A DNA stretch of 48,177 nucleotides from NCBI RefSeq assembly GCF_018860855.1, contig NZ_JAHKQE010000045.1, positions 1 to 48,177 on the forward strand, read 5' to 3'. The notes under the pieces were generated by a model. It made no database searches and was not told the origin of the DNA. It was given only the letters and a program-made list of their open reading frames with translations. Shown piece by piece: positions 35,804-46,312 of this stretch (position 1 is the stretch's first letter; each line of letters starts with the position of its first letter). Made by a program: the position numbers and the translations under genes. Origin of the DNA: Amphritea atlantica. GTDB taxonomy: Bacteria > Pseudomonadota > Gammaproteobacteria > Pseudomonadales > Balneatricaceae.

Positions 35804-38410
35804 TTAACCAGTATTGCGCATCCCTGCGGAAATACCCGCCATGGTGATCATCAACGCCTGCTCTAAGCGTTCATCCGGCTGATTTCGATCACGGTATAAC
35901 AGTTCCGCCTGTAGAAAATGCAGAGGATCGATATAAGGGTTTCGCACCTCGATCGACTGACGAATAACAGGGCTATGCTCCAATAAAACATCTTGCTGCT
36001 TGATCTTTTTCACCAGCTCGATCGTGTTTGCCAAGCGGTAGCGCAGATCTGCCCCTAACACGCTTAACTCTTCAGATACCAAACGTTTCTCATAATAGGC
36101 GGCGATATTACCATCGGACTTCGCCACCACCATCTCCAACATATCCATATAGGAACGGAAAAATGGCCAGTCTCTGCGCATGGTTTCGACTAGATCAAAC
36201 TGCCCGTTGTCGATAGTTTGCTGCAAGGCCACATCACTGCCTAGCCATGCGGGCAACATCAGCCGAATTTGAGTCCAAGCAAAGATCCACGGAATCGCTC
36301 GCAAACTCTCGACACCGCCATCGGCTTTACGTTTAGCAGGACGGCTCCCTAATGGAAGTTTTGCCAGCTCTTGTTCCGGCGTCGCAGAACGGAAGTAAGG
36401 GACAAACTGTGGATCAAATTTCACCACCTGCCGATAGGCTGTCAGGCCTGTTTGCGCCATCTCATTCATGAGCTGACGCCATTCCGGTTTAGGCCCGGCG
36501 GCGGGTGCCAGCGTCGCTTCCAATGTTGCTGAGGTATAAAGCTCTAAGTTTCGTACGGCAATGTCGGGGATTCCAAATTTAAAACGGATCATCTCCCCTT
36601 GTTCCGTCACCCTCAAACTCCCGGCAACAGAGCCCGGTGGCTGCGCTAGAATAGCAGTATGACTTGGGCCACCACCACGGCCGACGGTGCCACCACGACC
36701 ATGAAACAGCGTTAGATGAACGTCATACTCCTGACAAACCTTAGTTAACGCTTCCTGAGCCCGATACTGCCCCCAAGCCGCGGCTAGCTGCCCCGCATCT
36801 TTAGATGAATCGGAATAGCCAATCATCACTTCTTGATGACCTTCGGTGTAGTTCTTATACCAAGGAATCGCCAACAGTTGCCGGATACAGTTCTCAGCGT
36901 TATCTAAGTCTTCTAGGGTTTCAAATAACGGAGCGACACGGATATTGTGCTGAATACCGCTCTCTTTGAGTAACAGAATAACGGCCAGTACATCCGAAGG
37001 CTGACTAGCCATCGAAATCACGTAGGAACCCAATGAGTTGGGCTCTTCTCGCGCCACTACATTGCAGGTATCCAGCACTTCCTGAACATCCGCAGAGGGC
37101 TGCCAATCACGGGGAAAGAGCGGTCGTTTTTCCTGCAACTCTTTCAGCAGAAACATCTGCTTATTAGTCTCGCTCCACTCGCTATAACAGCCAATACCGT
37201 AAAAACCGGTCAACTCATCCAGCACTTCAGCATGACGATCGGCATTTTGGCGAATATCCAGATTCACCAAATTCATACCAAAACAGGCCACTCGACGGAT
37301 AGTGTCGCTTAATAGGCCTTCAGCAATGACATCCATCTGACAACGACGCAGCGATGAATCAATCAGTAGCAACGGTTCAAGCAACTGATCCGGCAGAATA
37401 TAGATACCCTCTTTATCCACAGGGTGTCCATCCAACCGCTCGGTCACCCAGTGTTTAGTCTTAGTTAACGTCTGACTGACCTCTCGTAACAATTCCCGAT
37501 AGGGCTCTGGATGATCGCCCACCCGTTGTCGCAGCTCATCACTGCAATCACTCATCGATAACTCGGTACGCAATCGCTCAATATCTCTGATATACAGATC
37601 GGCGGCCATCCAGCGAGACAGTAACAACACCTGCTCGGTGGTCTTGGAGGTCACATTAGGGTTGCCGTCACGATCACCGCCCATCCAAGAGGCAAAACGA
37701 ACCGGTGAGCGGGTCAAGGGCAGGTGAATACCGGTTGCATCAAATAACTGCTGATCGATATGGCGCAGAAATACCGGTACGGCCTCCCACAGCGAGTTTT
37801 CAATAACCGCAAAACCCCATTTAGCTTCATCAATCGGTGTAGGACGCTGCTTACGAATCGTATCCGTGTGCCACGCTTGACTGATCAGGTCATGCAGCCG
37901 GTGGCGTAGATCTTCACCTCGATCAATACGTTGCAAACATTCTGTGATCGAATCAAACTTCTGAATCAGGGTACGTCGGTTAACTTCTGTGGGGTGAGCG
38001 GTCAACACCAACTCAACATCCATATCGCAGACCGCATCGGCAATCTGCTGTGGGGTGGAACCTTGCTGGACCAAACGACCAATCAAGCCGCAGAAAGAAT
38101 CACTGGTGCAAACATCCATGACACCCGAGCGACGCCGCACCCGGTGATGTTCTTCAGCAATATTGGAAAGATTCAGAAACTGAGTAAATGCCCGTGCAAC
38201 CGGTAACAGATCATCATCATCGAGTTCGCTGAGTGTCTTTAGCAACTCGTCACCGACGGGCTTACCTGATGATCTCCCCGCCTTAGACAGAGCTCGAATG
38301 GTTTCGATTTTATCTAGAAATGCCTGTCCTTTGTGAGCAACAATGGTCTGTCCAAGACAGTCCCCTAGCATCCGAACGTCGTCCCGCAGGTCTTCGTGAA
38401 GCGTCGTCAT
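35804..38410 (-). CDS. ppc: phosphoenolpyruvate carboxylase
   Basis: Adds bicarbonate to phosphoenolpyruvate to make oxaloacetate, refilling the citric acid cycle. It has 868 residues. Catalytic landmarks are all present: LTAHPTEVNRRT with the histidine, the GYSDSSKDAGQLAAAW loop, FHGRGGTVGRGGGPSH, and the conserved C-terminal MRNTG. The E. coli-type allosteric site would lie near the C-terminal third. An inverted repeat and a tandem repeat lie in its leader (38484-38530). It is not part of a visible operon. Confidence 0.97.
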   Translation of the reverse strand: MTTLHEDLRDDVRMLGDCLGQTIVAHKGQAFLDKIETIRALSKAGRSSGKPVGDELLKTLSELDDDDLLPVARAFTQFLNLSNIAEEHHRVRRRSGVMDVCTSDSFCGLIGRLVQQGSTPQQIADAVCDMDVELVLTAHPTEVNRRTLIQKFDSITECLQRIDRGEDLRHRLHDLISQAWHTDTIRKQRPTPIDEAKWGFAVIENSLWEAVPVFLRHIDQQLFDATGIHLPLTRSPVRFASWMGGDRDGNPNVTSKTTEQVLLLSRWMAADLYIRDIERLRTELSMSDCSDELRQRVGDHPEPYRELLREVSQTLTKTKHWVTERLDGHPVDKEGIYILPDQLLEPLLLIDSSLRRCQMDVIAEGLLSDTIRRVACFGMNLVNLDIRQNADRHAEVLDELTGFYGIGCYSEWSETNKQMFLLKELQEKRPLFPRDWQPSADVQEVLDTCNVVAREEPNSLGSYVISMASQPSDVLAVILLLKESGIQHNIRVAPLFETLEDLDNAENCIRQLLAIPWYKNYTEGHQEVMIGYSDSSKDAGQLAAAWGQYRAQEALTKVCQEYDVHLTLFHGRGGTVGRGGGPSHTAILAQPPGSVAGSLRVTEQGEMIRFKFGIPDIAVRNLELYTSATLEATLAPAAGPKPEWRQLMNEMAQTGLTAYRQVVKFDPQFVPYFRSATPEQELAKLPLGSRPAKRKADGGVESLRAIPWIFAWTQIRLMLPAWLGSDVALQQTIDNGQFDLVETMRRDWPFFRSYMDMLEMVVAKSDGNIAAYYEKRLVSEELSVLGADLRYRLANTIELVKKIKQQDVLLEHSPVIRQSIEVRNPYIDPLHFLQAELLYRDRNQPDERLEQALMITMAGISAGMRNTG

Positions 38411-38483
38411 TCCGCATCCCCTGTCATATCTGCAACATACAATTCATAAAGTATTGTTTATACACTAACATTGATATTACACG

Positions 38484-38530
38484 ATTTGTGCAAAGCACAA
38501 ATACTATCTTAGTACCAAGTAGTACCAAGG
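38484..38530. promoter_or_regulatory. inverted and tandem repeats upstream of ppc
   Basis: ATTTGTGC-AAA-GCACAAAT is a perfect inverted repeat at 38484-38502. Just beyond it AGTACCAAG occurs twice in tandem (38511-38519 and 38521-38529). They lie 75-120 bases before the ppc start, a position that suits an operator, or the end of the convergent-side gene at 38544. No known regulator site was recognised. Confidence 0.35.
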
Positions 38531-38543
38531 CAAAGGTAGCATG

Positions 38544-38924
38544 TTAAAAACCGGTCAGCTGCCGTAATTTCTTGAGTGCAATATCGGCTCGAGTCTCATT
38601 CTCAAAGCCAACTTCAACGTCCGGTTCTCCATCTAATATCAGAGCAACACGAAAACGAGTTTCTGTTTGGGCTAATGAGTGCGAACGAACCTCGGCCCGT
38701 TGTAGTTGATCAAAACTAAACCGCCGATAGCCAGAAGGATTTAACACGGCTATCTGACGCTGAGAGGCACTGACTAATAGTGTTGGATTACCTTTAAGCT
38801 CATCAGAGATCTGAAATCCGGCCGCTTGTAACTCTTTACGCTGGCCATCCATTCGTTGGTAATTCCAATACCCCAGTCCAGCCATAATAATAAACGCCAG
38901 AATAATCCACTGTGTCGATCCCAT
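38544..38924 (-). CDS. small membrane-anchored protein of unknown function
   Basis: A 126-residue product with one N-terminal helix (about 5-20, WIILAFIIMAGLGYW) and a soluble C-terminal part of about 105 residues that I cannot assign to a family. The soluble part looks like a PH-like or beta-rich fold (STLLVSASQRQIAVLNPSG-type pattern), but this is only an impression. GGAG is 7 bases before the ATG. It lies between ppc and mazG, on the same strand as both, 66 bases after mazG. Confidence 0.6.
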   Translation of the reverse strand: MGSTQWIILAFIIMAGLGYWNYQRMDGQRKELQAAGFQISDELKGNPTLLVSASQRQIAVLNPSGYRRFSFDQLQRAEVRSHSLAQTETRFRVALILDGEPDVEVGFENETRADIALKKLRQLTGF

Positions 38925-38990
38925 GCTTGATCTCCGCCTAAGCGTTATCTATCGTCAGTTATATTAATGGTTGATTGCCAACCGACATGA

Positions 38991-39809
38991 CTATAAACCT
39001 TTCTCTTTGGCCTCATCCCACCAGCTATCGAGTTCATCTAAGGTGAAATCCTTCCACCCCTTGCCACTCTTAGCGACGTGATCTTCGATATAGTTAAAGC
39101 GGTTAGTGAATTTCTGATTGGTATAGCGCAAAGCACTTTCTGGATTGATCCCCATGTGGCGAGCAAGATTAACTTGGGCAAACATCAGATCACCCAGTTC
39201 ATGTTCCATCTCGAGTGGATCGCCGGCAGCGATCGCCTCACGTAGTTCAGCGATCTCCTCCTCGATTTTATCCAGCACTGGAAGTACATCGCCCCAATCA
39301 AATCCCACTCTGGCAGCACGTTTTTGTAGTTTTTCGGCACGATTTAGCGCCGGCAAAGCCATCGGAATATCATCCAACACCCGCGCTTCTTCAACCGGCT
39401 TATCAGCCCGCTCAGCCGCTTTTATCGCTTCCCAGGTTTCTTTAATGGCCTGTTCATCTAATGGCTCAGCCGTACGCCGACTTTCCAACGTGCCGTCGGG
39501 GAAAACATGGGGGTGACGACGAATCAGTTTTGCCACCAGAGTATCGACAATCTCAGCAAACCCAAAACGCCGCTCCTCTTGCGCTAAACGGGCATAAAAG
39601 ATCACTTGAAACAGTAGATCGCCTAACTCTCCCTGAAGGTGGTCCCAATCCTGCCGTTCAATGGTATCAGCCACTTCATAGGCTTCTTCGAGGGTGTGGG
39701 GAACAATACTGGCAAAATCCTGCTTCAGATCCCAAGGACAGCCATCCTCAGGGTCGCGTAGCCTTGCCATCAAGCCAATCAGATCGTTAAGCGTATATTG
39801 CACCGCCAT
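38991..39809 (-). CDS. mazG: nucleoside triphosphate pyrophosphohydrolase
   Basis: Removes pyrophosphate from NTPs; in E. coli it also lowers ppGpp in stress. It has 272 residues (263 in E. coli) and two MazG repeats. The first carries the metal-binding EEAYEVADTIE and GDLLFQVIF segments (about 35-75). The second holds EEEIAELREAI and MEHELGDLMFAQVNLARH. Its ATG shares one base with the relA stop codon (TGATG), so translation is coupled. Its position after relA is the same in E. coli and Pseudomonas. Confidence 0.95.
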   Translation of the reverse strand: MAVQYTLNDLIGLMARLRDPEDGCPWDLKQDFASIVPHTLEEAYEVADTIERQDWDHLQGELGDLLFQVIFYARLAQEERRFGFAEIVDTLVAKLIRRHPHVFPDGTLESRRTAEPLDEQAIKETWEAIKAAERADKPVEEARVLDDIPMALPALNRAEKLQKRAARVGFDWGDVLPVLDKIEEEIAELREAIAAGDPLEMEHELGDLMFAQVNLARHMGINPESALRYTNQKFTNRFNYIEDHVAKSGKGWKDFTLDELDSWWDEAKEKGL

Positions 39810-42073
39810 CAGGAGCCACTCCGCTGTCGGTGAACATCCGTAACATTCGGAATCTGATTGATTTTATCCATGATCTTACCCAGTAATTCAAGACGACTAA
39901 TCTCAATAGTCAGGGTCAACTGAGCAATATTGCTCTTCTTATCTGATTGGGTATGTGCCGCCACTAGGTTTACATTCTCGTTGGCCATCACCATCATGAG
40001 ATCGCGCAGCAAGCCTGCACGGTCAAACGCTTCCACATAGATATCCACAGGGTAGGTCGATTCAGCTTCTTCACCCCAACTGACCTCGACCACCCGTTCA
40101 CCCTCATGCTGGCGCAACTGAAAAACGTTAATACAGTCTTCACGGTGGATGGAGACGCCTCGGTTTTTGGTGATATAACCGATAATCAGATCTCCCGGCA
40201 CGGGCTTACAACAAGGCGCAATCGTCGTGAGTAGATTACCCACCCCACGGATATTAATACCATCCGAGCCGACACTGTCCCGTTGGGCTCGGCCGCTATT
40301 GTTCGGCAAGGCCAGATCCAGCTGGGCATCGTGATTATGATCACTTTCGACCTGCTGTTGTGCGGCATTAATCACCTGTGATAGGCGAATATCTCCAGCA
40401 CCGAGGGATGCATACATATCCTCAGCCGTCCGATGATTAACCGCTTTCGCCATCTTGCTAAAGTTAAGATCATTACTTTCTAATGCCAGACGACGGAACT
40501 CACGATCAATGATCTTTTTACCGGCAGCAGCATTCTTATCTTTATCTTGCAGTTTAAACCAGTGCTGTACCTTTGCGCGGGAACGGGCGCTGGTGATATA
40601 CCCAAGGTTAGGGTTAAGCCAGTCACGTCGAGGGTGTTCCTCATTTGCCGTCAGAATCTCTACCTGATCACCGGTTTGTAACTGCCGCGTCAAGGGCACA
40701 ATCCGGCCATTCACTTTGGCGCCTCGACAACGGTGGCCAACCTCGGTATGTACCCGATAAGCAAAATCAACTGGCGTGGATTTAACCGGCATATCAACAA
40801 CATGACCATCGGGGGTAAAGACATACACTCGATCATGAGCAACGTCACCACTAAGCACTTCAGAAAAAGCTTCTGACTCACCCAGATCTTCAGTCCATTC
40901 CAATACCTGACGTAACCAAGCGATCTTCTCTTCGTAACTCGTACTGGTCGTCTGAGTATCGGTGCCTTTATAAAGCCAATGAGCACAGACCCCTAACTCG
41001 GCTTCCTCATGCATTGAGAAGGTACGAATTTGGATCTCTAATACTTTGCCTGACGGACCAAACACCGCGGTGTGCAGCGACCGATAACCGTTCGGTTTCG
41101 GTGACGCGATGTAATCGTCAAATTCATGAGGAATATTGCGCCACAAACCATGCACGATACCTAACACGGTATAACAGTCGCGTATTTCCGGCACCAGTAT
41201 TCTTACTGCGCGAATATCGTAGACTTGGTTAAAGGCAATATTTTTGCGCTGCATTTTGCGCCAGATACTGTAGATGTGCTTGGCTCGACCCATCACATCC
41301 CCTTCAATATTCACCTTTTCTAATTCGGTGTTGAGAATATTGACAGAGTCTTCGATAAACTGCTGGCGATCGAGACGTTTCTCATCCAGCAGGGAGGCTA
41401 TCTGTTTGTAGTCATTGGGTTTCAGATAGCGGAAAGAGAGGTCTTCCAGTTCCCACTTAATCTGGCCGATACCTAGCCGGTGAGCCAACGGCGCATAGAC
41501 ATCAAACACCTCGCGAGCTACCAGATAGCGTTTCTTGCGGGAATCGCCTTTAACTCGCCGAATCGCACAGGTGCGCTCGGCAATCTTAATCAGTACAACC
41601 CGCACATCATCGATCATTGAGACCAACATCTTGCGGACATTATCCAGCGGATTGCCACTCTGGCCTAAGACATTTTCACGCCGTGGATTCTGACGGCTAC
41701 CGATAGCGGCCATCTGTAATACACCATCAATGAGCGAGGTAATGGTTTGCCCAAAACGACGGCGGATATCTTCCAACGTGGTACGTTTTTCGCGGACACT
41801 ACGATACAAAATCGCCGCCACTAGTGCGTCCTGATCCTGATTGAGTTCAACCAGAATCTGCGCCATCTCCAAACCGGTCAGATAACTATCACAATCACTC
41901 CATGAACCTTCAGAGGGCTCCGCCTCGTCCTTTAGCTGTTGAGCATACAAACACGCCTGACGGACTGTATCAATATCCTTAACATCGACCTGTTCCTGTA
42001 ACCGCTCGAGCCACATTTCCAGATCGACACTACCGTCAGCTTGTATCGGATGATCTTCGCGTACTTTTACCAC
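39809..42073 (-). CDS. relA: ppGpp synthetase RelA
   Basis: Makes (p)ppGpp on ribosomes stalled by uncharged tRNA, the stringent response. It has 754 residues (744 in E. coli). The N-terminal hydrolase-like domain has lost the HD pair (AAILYRSVREKRTTLEDI), as in other gammaproteobacterial RelA proteins, so it should only synthesise. The synthetase domain has VRILVPEIRDCYTVLG and EFDDYIASPKPNGYRSLHT. A TGS domain (VYVFTPDGHVVDMP) and a C-terminal ACT domain follow. The gene for RlmD, next to relA in Pseudomonas, is missing here. Confidence 0.97.
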   Translation of the reverse strand: MVKVREDHPIQADGSVDLEMWLERLQEQVDVKDIDTVRQACLYAQQLKDEAEPSEGSWSDCDSYLTGLEMAQILVELNQDQDALVAAILYRSVREKRTTLEDIRRRFGQTITSLIDGVLQMAAIGSRQNPRRENVLGQSGNPLDNVRKMLVSMIDDVRVVLIKIAERTCAIRRVKGDSRKKRYLVAREVFDVYAPLAHRLGIGQIKWELEDLSFRYLKPNDYKQIASLLDEKRLDRQQFIEDSVNILNTELEKVNIEGDVMGRAKHIYSIWRKMQRKNIAFNQVYDIRAVRILVPEIRDCYTVLGIVHGLWRNIPHEFDDYIASPKPNGYRSLHTAVFGPSGKVLEIQIRTFSMHEEAELGVCAHWLYKGTDTQTTSTSYEEKIAWLRQVLEWTEDLGESEAFSEVLSGDVAHDRVYVFTPDGHVVDMPVKSTPVDFAYRVHTEVGHRCRGAKVNGRIVPLTRQLQTGDQVEILTANEEHPRRDWLNPNLGYITSARSRAKVQHWFKLQDKDKNAAAGKKIIDREFRRLALESNDLNFSKMAKAVNHRTAEDMYASLGAGDIRLSQVINAAQQQVESDHNHDAQLDLALPNNSGRAQRDSVGSDGINIRGVGNLLTTIAPCCKPVPGDLIIGYITKNRGVSIHREDCINVFQLRQHEGERVVEVSWGEEAESTYPVDIYVEAFDRAGLLRDLMMVMANENVNLVAAHTQSDKKSNIAQLTLTIEISRLELLGKIMDKINQIPNVTDVHRQRSGS

Positions 42074-42307
42074 AGCGCTACGCCGCTCCCTTCGTTGCCT
42101 GATACCCTAAAAACTATTGCTTTCTAGCTCTGCTGGATACCGCGATAAAACAGCAGCAGAAACAGACCTATTTTTAAATCTGTGTTAAAACCAATAGCGT
42201 ATACAGCGGCCCATTCTATTATTTCAGACCTTTAATAGCGAGTAAGTTCAGCGTGATAAAATCTCCGCCTTGATCAACAAAGGTCGTAAAACGGACACTC
42301 TAAGCGT

Positions 42308-42332
42308 AAAAAAAGGAGCTCAAGGCTCCTTT
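42308..42332 (-). terminator. terminator of cysM
   Basis: On the minus strand AAAGGAGC pairs with GCTCCTTT and seven T follow. It separates cysM from relA. Confidence 0.9.
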
Positions 42333-42343
42333 AATAGATTGTT

Positions 42344-43240
42344 TTAATGACTAAAAACCCCGGTGGAAAGATACCGATCACCTCGGTCGCAAATAATGCA
42401 TACAATAATCGCATTCTCAACCTCTTGAGCTAACCGTAATGCACCAGCGACGGCTCCCCCAGATGACACACCGCAGAAGATGCCTTCTTGTCGGGCCAGT
42501 GCACGCATTGTCTGCTCGGCCTCCTCCTGAGTAATATCGATTACACGATCCACCCGAGACGCATCAAATATCTTAGGCAAATAAGCTTCAGGCCAACGAC
42601 GAATACCGGGAATCGACGCACCTTCTGCCGGCTGCAAACCAATCACCTGAACCTCAGAATTTTGCTCTTTTAAATAACGGGAAGTTCCCATAATGGTTCC
42701 GGTGGTTCCCATGGCACTCACAAAGTGGGTGATGCGACCATCGGTCTGCTGCCAAAGTTCAGGCCCAGTACCTCGGTAGTGCGCTTCTGGGTTATCCATA
42801 TTGGCAAACTGATCAAGCAAAATACCCTGGCCATCAGCCTGCATCTGTAATGCTAGATCCCGCGCCCCTTCCATACCTTGCTCTTTCGTGACAGTGATCA
42901 GTTTTGCGCCGTAGGCCGTCATCGACGTTTTGCGCTCTTCACTGCTATTGTCCGGCATAATCAGCGTCATCTTGTAACCTTTGATCGCTGCCGCCATCGC
43001 TAAAGCGATGCCGGTATTACCAGAAGTCGCTTCGATCAGAGTATCACCCGGTGAAATCTGTCCACGCTGCTCGGCCCGCTGAATCATACTGATCGCGGGA
43101 CGATCTTTCACTGAACCGGCAGGGTTATTGCCTTCCAATTTACAGAGCACCGTATTACCGCGCCCGATGTTAAGCCTCTGCAGGCGAACCAAGGGGGTAT
43201 TACCCACATAGTCTTCAATGGTTGGAAAGTTCATACTCAT
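42344..43240 (-). CDS. cysM: cysteine synthase B
   Basis: Makes cysteine from O-acetylserine and sulfide or thiosulfate with pyridoxal phosphate. The start at 43240 (MSMNFPTIEDYVGNTPLVRL) gives 298 residues and matches the family; an ATG two codons later (43234) also fits, and a TTG ten codons upstream is less likely. The PLP lysine lies in NPAGSVKDRPA, the substrate loop in EATSGNTGIA, and the phosphate loop in CGVSSGGAV. It lies upstream of relA on the same strand but is separated from it by a terminator. In Pseudomonas cysM, rlmD and relA are consecutive. Confidence 0.93.
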   Translation of the reverse strand: MSMNFPTIEDYVGNTPLVRLQRLNIGRGNTVLCKLEGNNPAGSVKDRPAISMIQRAEQRGQISPGDTLIEATSGNTGIALAMAAAIKGYKMTLIMPDNSSEERKTSMTAYGAKLITVTKEQGMEGARDLALQMQADGQGILLDQFANMDNPEAHYRGTGPELWQQTDGRITHFVSAMGTTGTIMGTSRYLKEQNSEVQVIGLQPAEGASIPGIRRWPEAYLPKIFDASRVDRVIDITQEEAEQTMRALARQEGIFCGVSSGGAVAGALRLAQEVENAIIVCIICDRGDRYLSTGVFSH

Positions 43241-43399
43241 ACGTCTGCATGTCCACCGATCTTCAGCCAATATAAACTTATAACCGAAGAGAATTAAAAA
43301 GTAATTTTATATACCAAAAACATAATCAGAATAGTACCGGCGGTGACTTAAAAGCTCAATAAAAAAGAAACTGGAATTTATAGTGAACAATCGCCACGC

Positions 43400-43774
43400 T
43401 TAAGATTCTGCCACCGCAAAGGCAACCACATGATCGGTTTCATCACTGTAAGAGATATGAATCTGCCGAATACCTCGTTGCTCTGCTTTTTCTAAGGCTC
43501 CACCGCTCATTTCAATCAATGGACGGCCGAGTGAATCATGACTAATAGCAAAATGTTGCCAACTGATACCTCGACCAATTCCTGTACCCAGCGCCTTGAC
43601 CGCCGCTTCTTTAGCCGCAAAGCGTTTTGCCAAAAAGTTCACCGGTTGCGAAGAGGCGCCGAATTGCTCTAGCTCCGTCGTGGTTAAAATACGCTCAGCA
43701 AGACGCGGCGTTCTTTCCAACGCCTGACCAATACGACGGATATCTAACAGGTCCGTCCCTACACCGAGAATCAT
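43400..43774 (-). CDS. acpS: holo-[acyl-carrier-protein] synthase
   Basis: Moves the phosphopantetheine arm from CoA to apo-ACP. It has 124 residues (126 in E. coli). The two family motifs are intact: [15 protein letters not shown] at the N-terminus and [16 protein letters not shown] near residues 50-65. It overlaps pdxJ by 4 bases (ATGA), so the pair is translationally coupled. No clear terminator follows. Confidence 0.95.
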   Translation of the reverse strand: MILGVGTDLLDIRRIGQALERTPRLAERILTTTELEQFGASSQPVNFLAKRFAAKEAAVKALGTGIGRGISWQHFAISHDSLGRPLIEMSGGALEKAEQRGIRQIHISYSDETDHVVAFAVAES

Positions 43775-44559
43775 CGACGCACAGCATCTCTTAATGATTG
43801 AACCCGAACCTGAGTTTCCATCATCAAGCGGCGCATCTCGGCAACGGCTTCTTTCAAGCCCACAAAAACAGCGCGAGCCATGATGCCATGACCGATATTA
43901 AGCTCATTAATTTCTGGAATTTCAGCGATCTGCTCAACATTATGATAATTCAGCCCGTGGCCCGCATTGACCACTAACCCTTTACTAAAAGCATAGGCAG
44001 CCGCTTCTTTTATCCGCGTTAATTCCGCTTGCTGTTGCACTGGTGTTTCCGCATCCGCATAGCCACCCGTATGCAGTTCAATAACCGGTGCGCCACAGGC
44101 CAATGTGGCCTCTATCTGATCCTTTTCTGGATCAATAAACAGAGACGCCGTCACCCCAGCCGCCGCCAAGCGATCACAGGCGGCCTTCACTTTTTGTAGC
44201 TGCCCGACAACATCTAGCCCACCTTCGGTGGTTAGCTCTTCCCGTTTTTCGGGGACTAAACAGGCGTGTCCTGGCTGTACTTTTTCGGCGATAGACACCA
44301 TCTCGTCAGTTACCGCCATCTCAAAGTTCATCCGCGTTTGCAGGGTATCTGCTAACAGATAGATATCACGATCCTGAATATGGCGTCGATCTTCCCGCAG
44401 ATGCACGGTAATACCATCGGCGCCGGCGTCTTCAGCCACAGCCGCCGCCTGTACCGGATCGGGGTAACGAGTGCCTCGAGCCTGACGCAGTGTGGCAACA
44501 TGATCAATATTGACCCCCAGTAGTAAACGGCTTGGCTCAACCACGGTAAACCTCTTCAT
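43771..44559 (-). CDS. pdxJ: pyridoxine 5'-phosphate synthase
   Basis: Closes the pyridine ring of vitamin B6 from 1-deoxyxylulose 5-phosphate and 3-amino-2-oxopropyl phosphate. Its landmarks are complete: [33 protein letters not shown] and [14 protein letters not shown]. The annotated ATG gives 262 residues, but a GTG at 44544 (fifteen bases in) has a better AGAGG site and gives 257, so the true start may be there. It precedes acpS in the same order as in E. coli and Pseudomonas. Confidence 0.95.
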   Translation of the reverse strand: MKRFTVVEPSRLLLGVNIDHVATLRQARGTRYPDPVQAAAVAEDAGADGITVHLREDRRHIQDRDIYLLADTLQTRMNFEMAVTDEMVSIAEKVQPGHACLVPEKREELTTEGGLDVVGQLQKVKAACDRLAAAGVTASLFIDPEKDQIEATLACGAPVIELHTGGYADAETPVQQQAELTRIKEAAAYAFSKGLVVNAGHGLNYHNVEQIAEIPEINELNIGHGIMARAVFVGLKEAVAEMRRLMMETQVRVQSLRDAVRR

Positions 44560-44655
44560 CAGTAAAGAAATAGAAAGTAATTAAAAGTTAAAGCTTACTA
44601 GAATCATCAGCGGAGAAATAGTCTGACGATATTTATTCAAGGACGATAATGTCAA

Positions 44656-45363
44656 TCAAGCCCCCTTCGGGCGATAACCCTGAAGTAATTCACGGCTACG
44701 CAGCGGCCGATTTCCCAGTTGGGTTTCCAACGCCAGTCGCATCAGTCGTTTAGCGGCACGACGAATCTCTGGGCGGTGATACTGTTCCGCCACAATACCG
44801 ATTAACTGATCGCCACTAAAACAAAACGGTCTTAACGCATCCGATAGTTGGCTGACCGCAACAAAGCCTCGGGCAGACTCGTAGCGATAGATGGTCTCGG
44901 GTTTACACTCCTGAACGTCAAACTGATAGCCTAATTGCTGCAACAGTTGCTGTTCGAAAGTTCGTAAAGCCAGCTCAATATCGGTCGCCGCTAGCAACTC
45001 ATTTAAGACATATTGATAAAAAACATAGAGATGAGGGTGGGGATCGGAGGGCTGCAGTAGACGTTCAAGTAGCTCATTAACATAAAGCCCACAAATCAAT
45101 GCATCACCCTTAAGAAACACGGGGGCGGCAACGGCTTCAGCCTGAAGCAGCGTTTTCAATTCATGGCGACCGCGTAAATTTATCTGTAGAGGGGTAAACG
45201 GCTGCATCATCGCCCGCATACGAGAACGCGGACTGCGGGCACCTTTGACAACGACACTGACCTTACCCTGTTCCAGCGTAAACAGATCAACCAGTAAGCT
45301 GGTTTCCCTGTAAGGACGGGTATGCAGGACGTAAGCCGCCTGAGCTTCAACCTGATAACTCAT
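44656..45363 (-). CDS. recO: DNA repair protein RecO
   Basis: A recombination mediator that helps load RecA onto SSB-coated single strands with RecR. It has 235 residues (242 in E. coli). The N-terminal OB-fold shows AAYVLHTRPYRETSLLVDLFT and VVVKGARSPRSRMRAMMQPFTPL. The C-terminal part is helical (LYVNELLERLLQPSDPHPHLY). The four-cysteine zinc site of some RecO proteins is not visible. It follows era by 13 bases and is part of the rnc-era-recO block. Confidence 0.93.
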   Translation of the reverse strand: MSYQVEAQAAYVLHTRPYRETSLLVDLFTLEQGKVSVVVKGARSPRSRMRAMMQPFTPLQINLRGRHELKTLLQAEAVAAPVFLKGDALICGLYVNELLERLLQPSDPHPHLYVFYQYVLNELLAATDIELALRTFEQQLLQQLGYQFDVQECKPETIYRYESARGFVAVSQLSDALRPFCFSGDQLIGIVAEQYHRPEIRRAAKRLMRLALETQLGNRPLRSRELLQGYRPKGA

Positions 45364-45376
45364 CCGCGGTCTACAA

Positions 45377-46312
45377 TCACTCTATATCGTTATATCCAAG
45401 GCTGCGTAAGGCCCGCTCGTCATCCGACCAGTTGCTACGCACCTTAACCCAGAGATTCAGCATCACTTTAGAATCGAACATCTTTTCCATATCCAGACGC
45501 GCGTCACGCCCGATACCTTTAATTTTATCGCCCTTGTCACCAATCACGATGCGCTTCTGACCTTCTCGTTCAACCAGAATCAGGGCACTAATAATCAAGA
45601 TGCCTCGTTCATTGCGTTTAAACTCTTCAATCTCGACGGTAGTACCGTAGGGTACTTCATCACCCAGATTACGCATCAGTTTCTCTCGCACCAGCTCGGC
45701 CGCCAAGAAGCGTGAACTGCGATCGGTGATCTGATCATCGGGATAGAAATGAATACTCTTAGGCAGGTGCTCGTTAATCACGGCTTCGAGACGATCGACA
45801 CTGGTGCCATTTTTAGCCGAAATAGGAATAATTTCTAAGAAATCCATTTTTTGCGACAAAATTTCGAGATGTGGCAGAAGTGATTCTTTATCATCTAGCT
45901 GATCAATTTTATTGATCACGAGAATCACTGGGCATTTGATACCACCCAATTTTTCGAAAACGATTTCATCTTCTTCCGTCCAAGCGGTGCGGTCGATAAT
46001 AAAGACCACGACATCAACATCACGCAGCGCAGAACTGGCGGCTTTGTTCATATAGCGGTTGATCGCTTTATCCTGATCTTTATGTAGCCCAGGAGTATCT
46101 ACATAGACAGCCTGAACATCACCTTCAGTTTTAATGCCGACAATCTGATGGCGGGTTGTCTGCGGTTTACGCGAGGTAATACTCAGCTTCTGCCCAAGTA
46201 TATTGTTCATTAGCGTCGATTTGCCCACATTCGGACGACCGATGATGGCCACAAAACCACAGTGTTGATCTTCACTCGGCTGATCTAACAGATAACTCAG
46301 ATCGCGACTCAT
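45377..46312 (-). CDS. era: GTPase Era
   Basis: An essential GTPase that binds the 3' end of 16S rRNA and helps 30S assembly. It has 311 residues (301 in E. coli). The G motifs are GRPNVGKST (G1, about 26-34), DTPG (G3) and NKID (G4). The C-terminal KH domain has the [15 protein letters not shown] signature. It overlaps rnc by 4 bases (ATGA), the usual coupling with ribonuclease III. Confidence 0.96.
   Translation of the reverse strand: MSRDLSYLLDQPSEDQHCGFVAIIGRPNVGKSTLMNNILGQKLSITSRKPQTTRHQIVGIKTEGDVQAVYVDTPGLHKDQDKAINRYMNKAASSALRDVDVVVFIIDRTAWTEEDEIVFEKLGGIKCPVILVINKIDQLDDKESLLPHLEILSQKMDFLEIIPISAKNGTSVDRLEAVINEHLPKSIHFYPDDQITDRSSRFLAAELVREKLMRNLGDEVPYGTTVEIEEFKRNERGILIISALILVEREGQKRIVIGDKGDKIKGIGRDARLDMEKMFDSKVMLNLWVKVRSNWSDDERALRSLGYNDIE

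Noticed and set aside
38511-38530. Tandem repeat as a possible CRISPR or microsatellite
   Set aside because: Only two short copies with no spacer structure and no cas genes.
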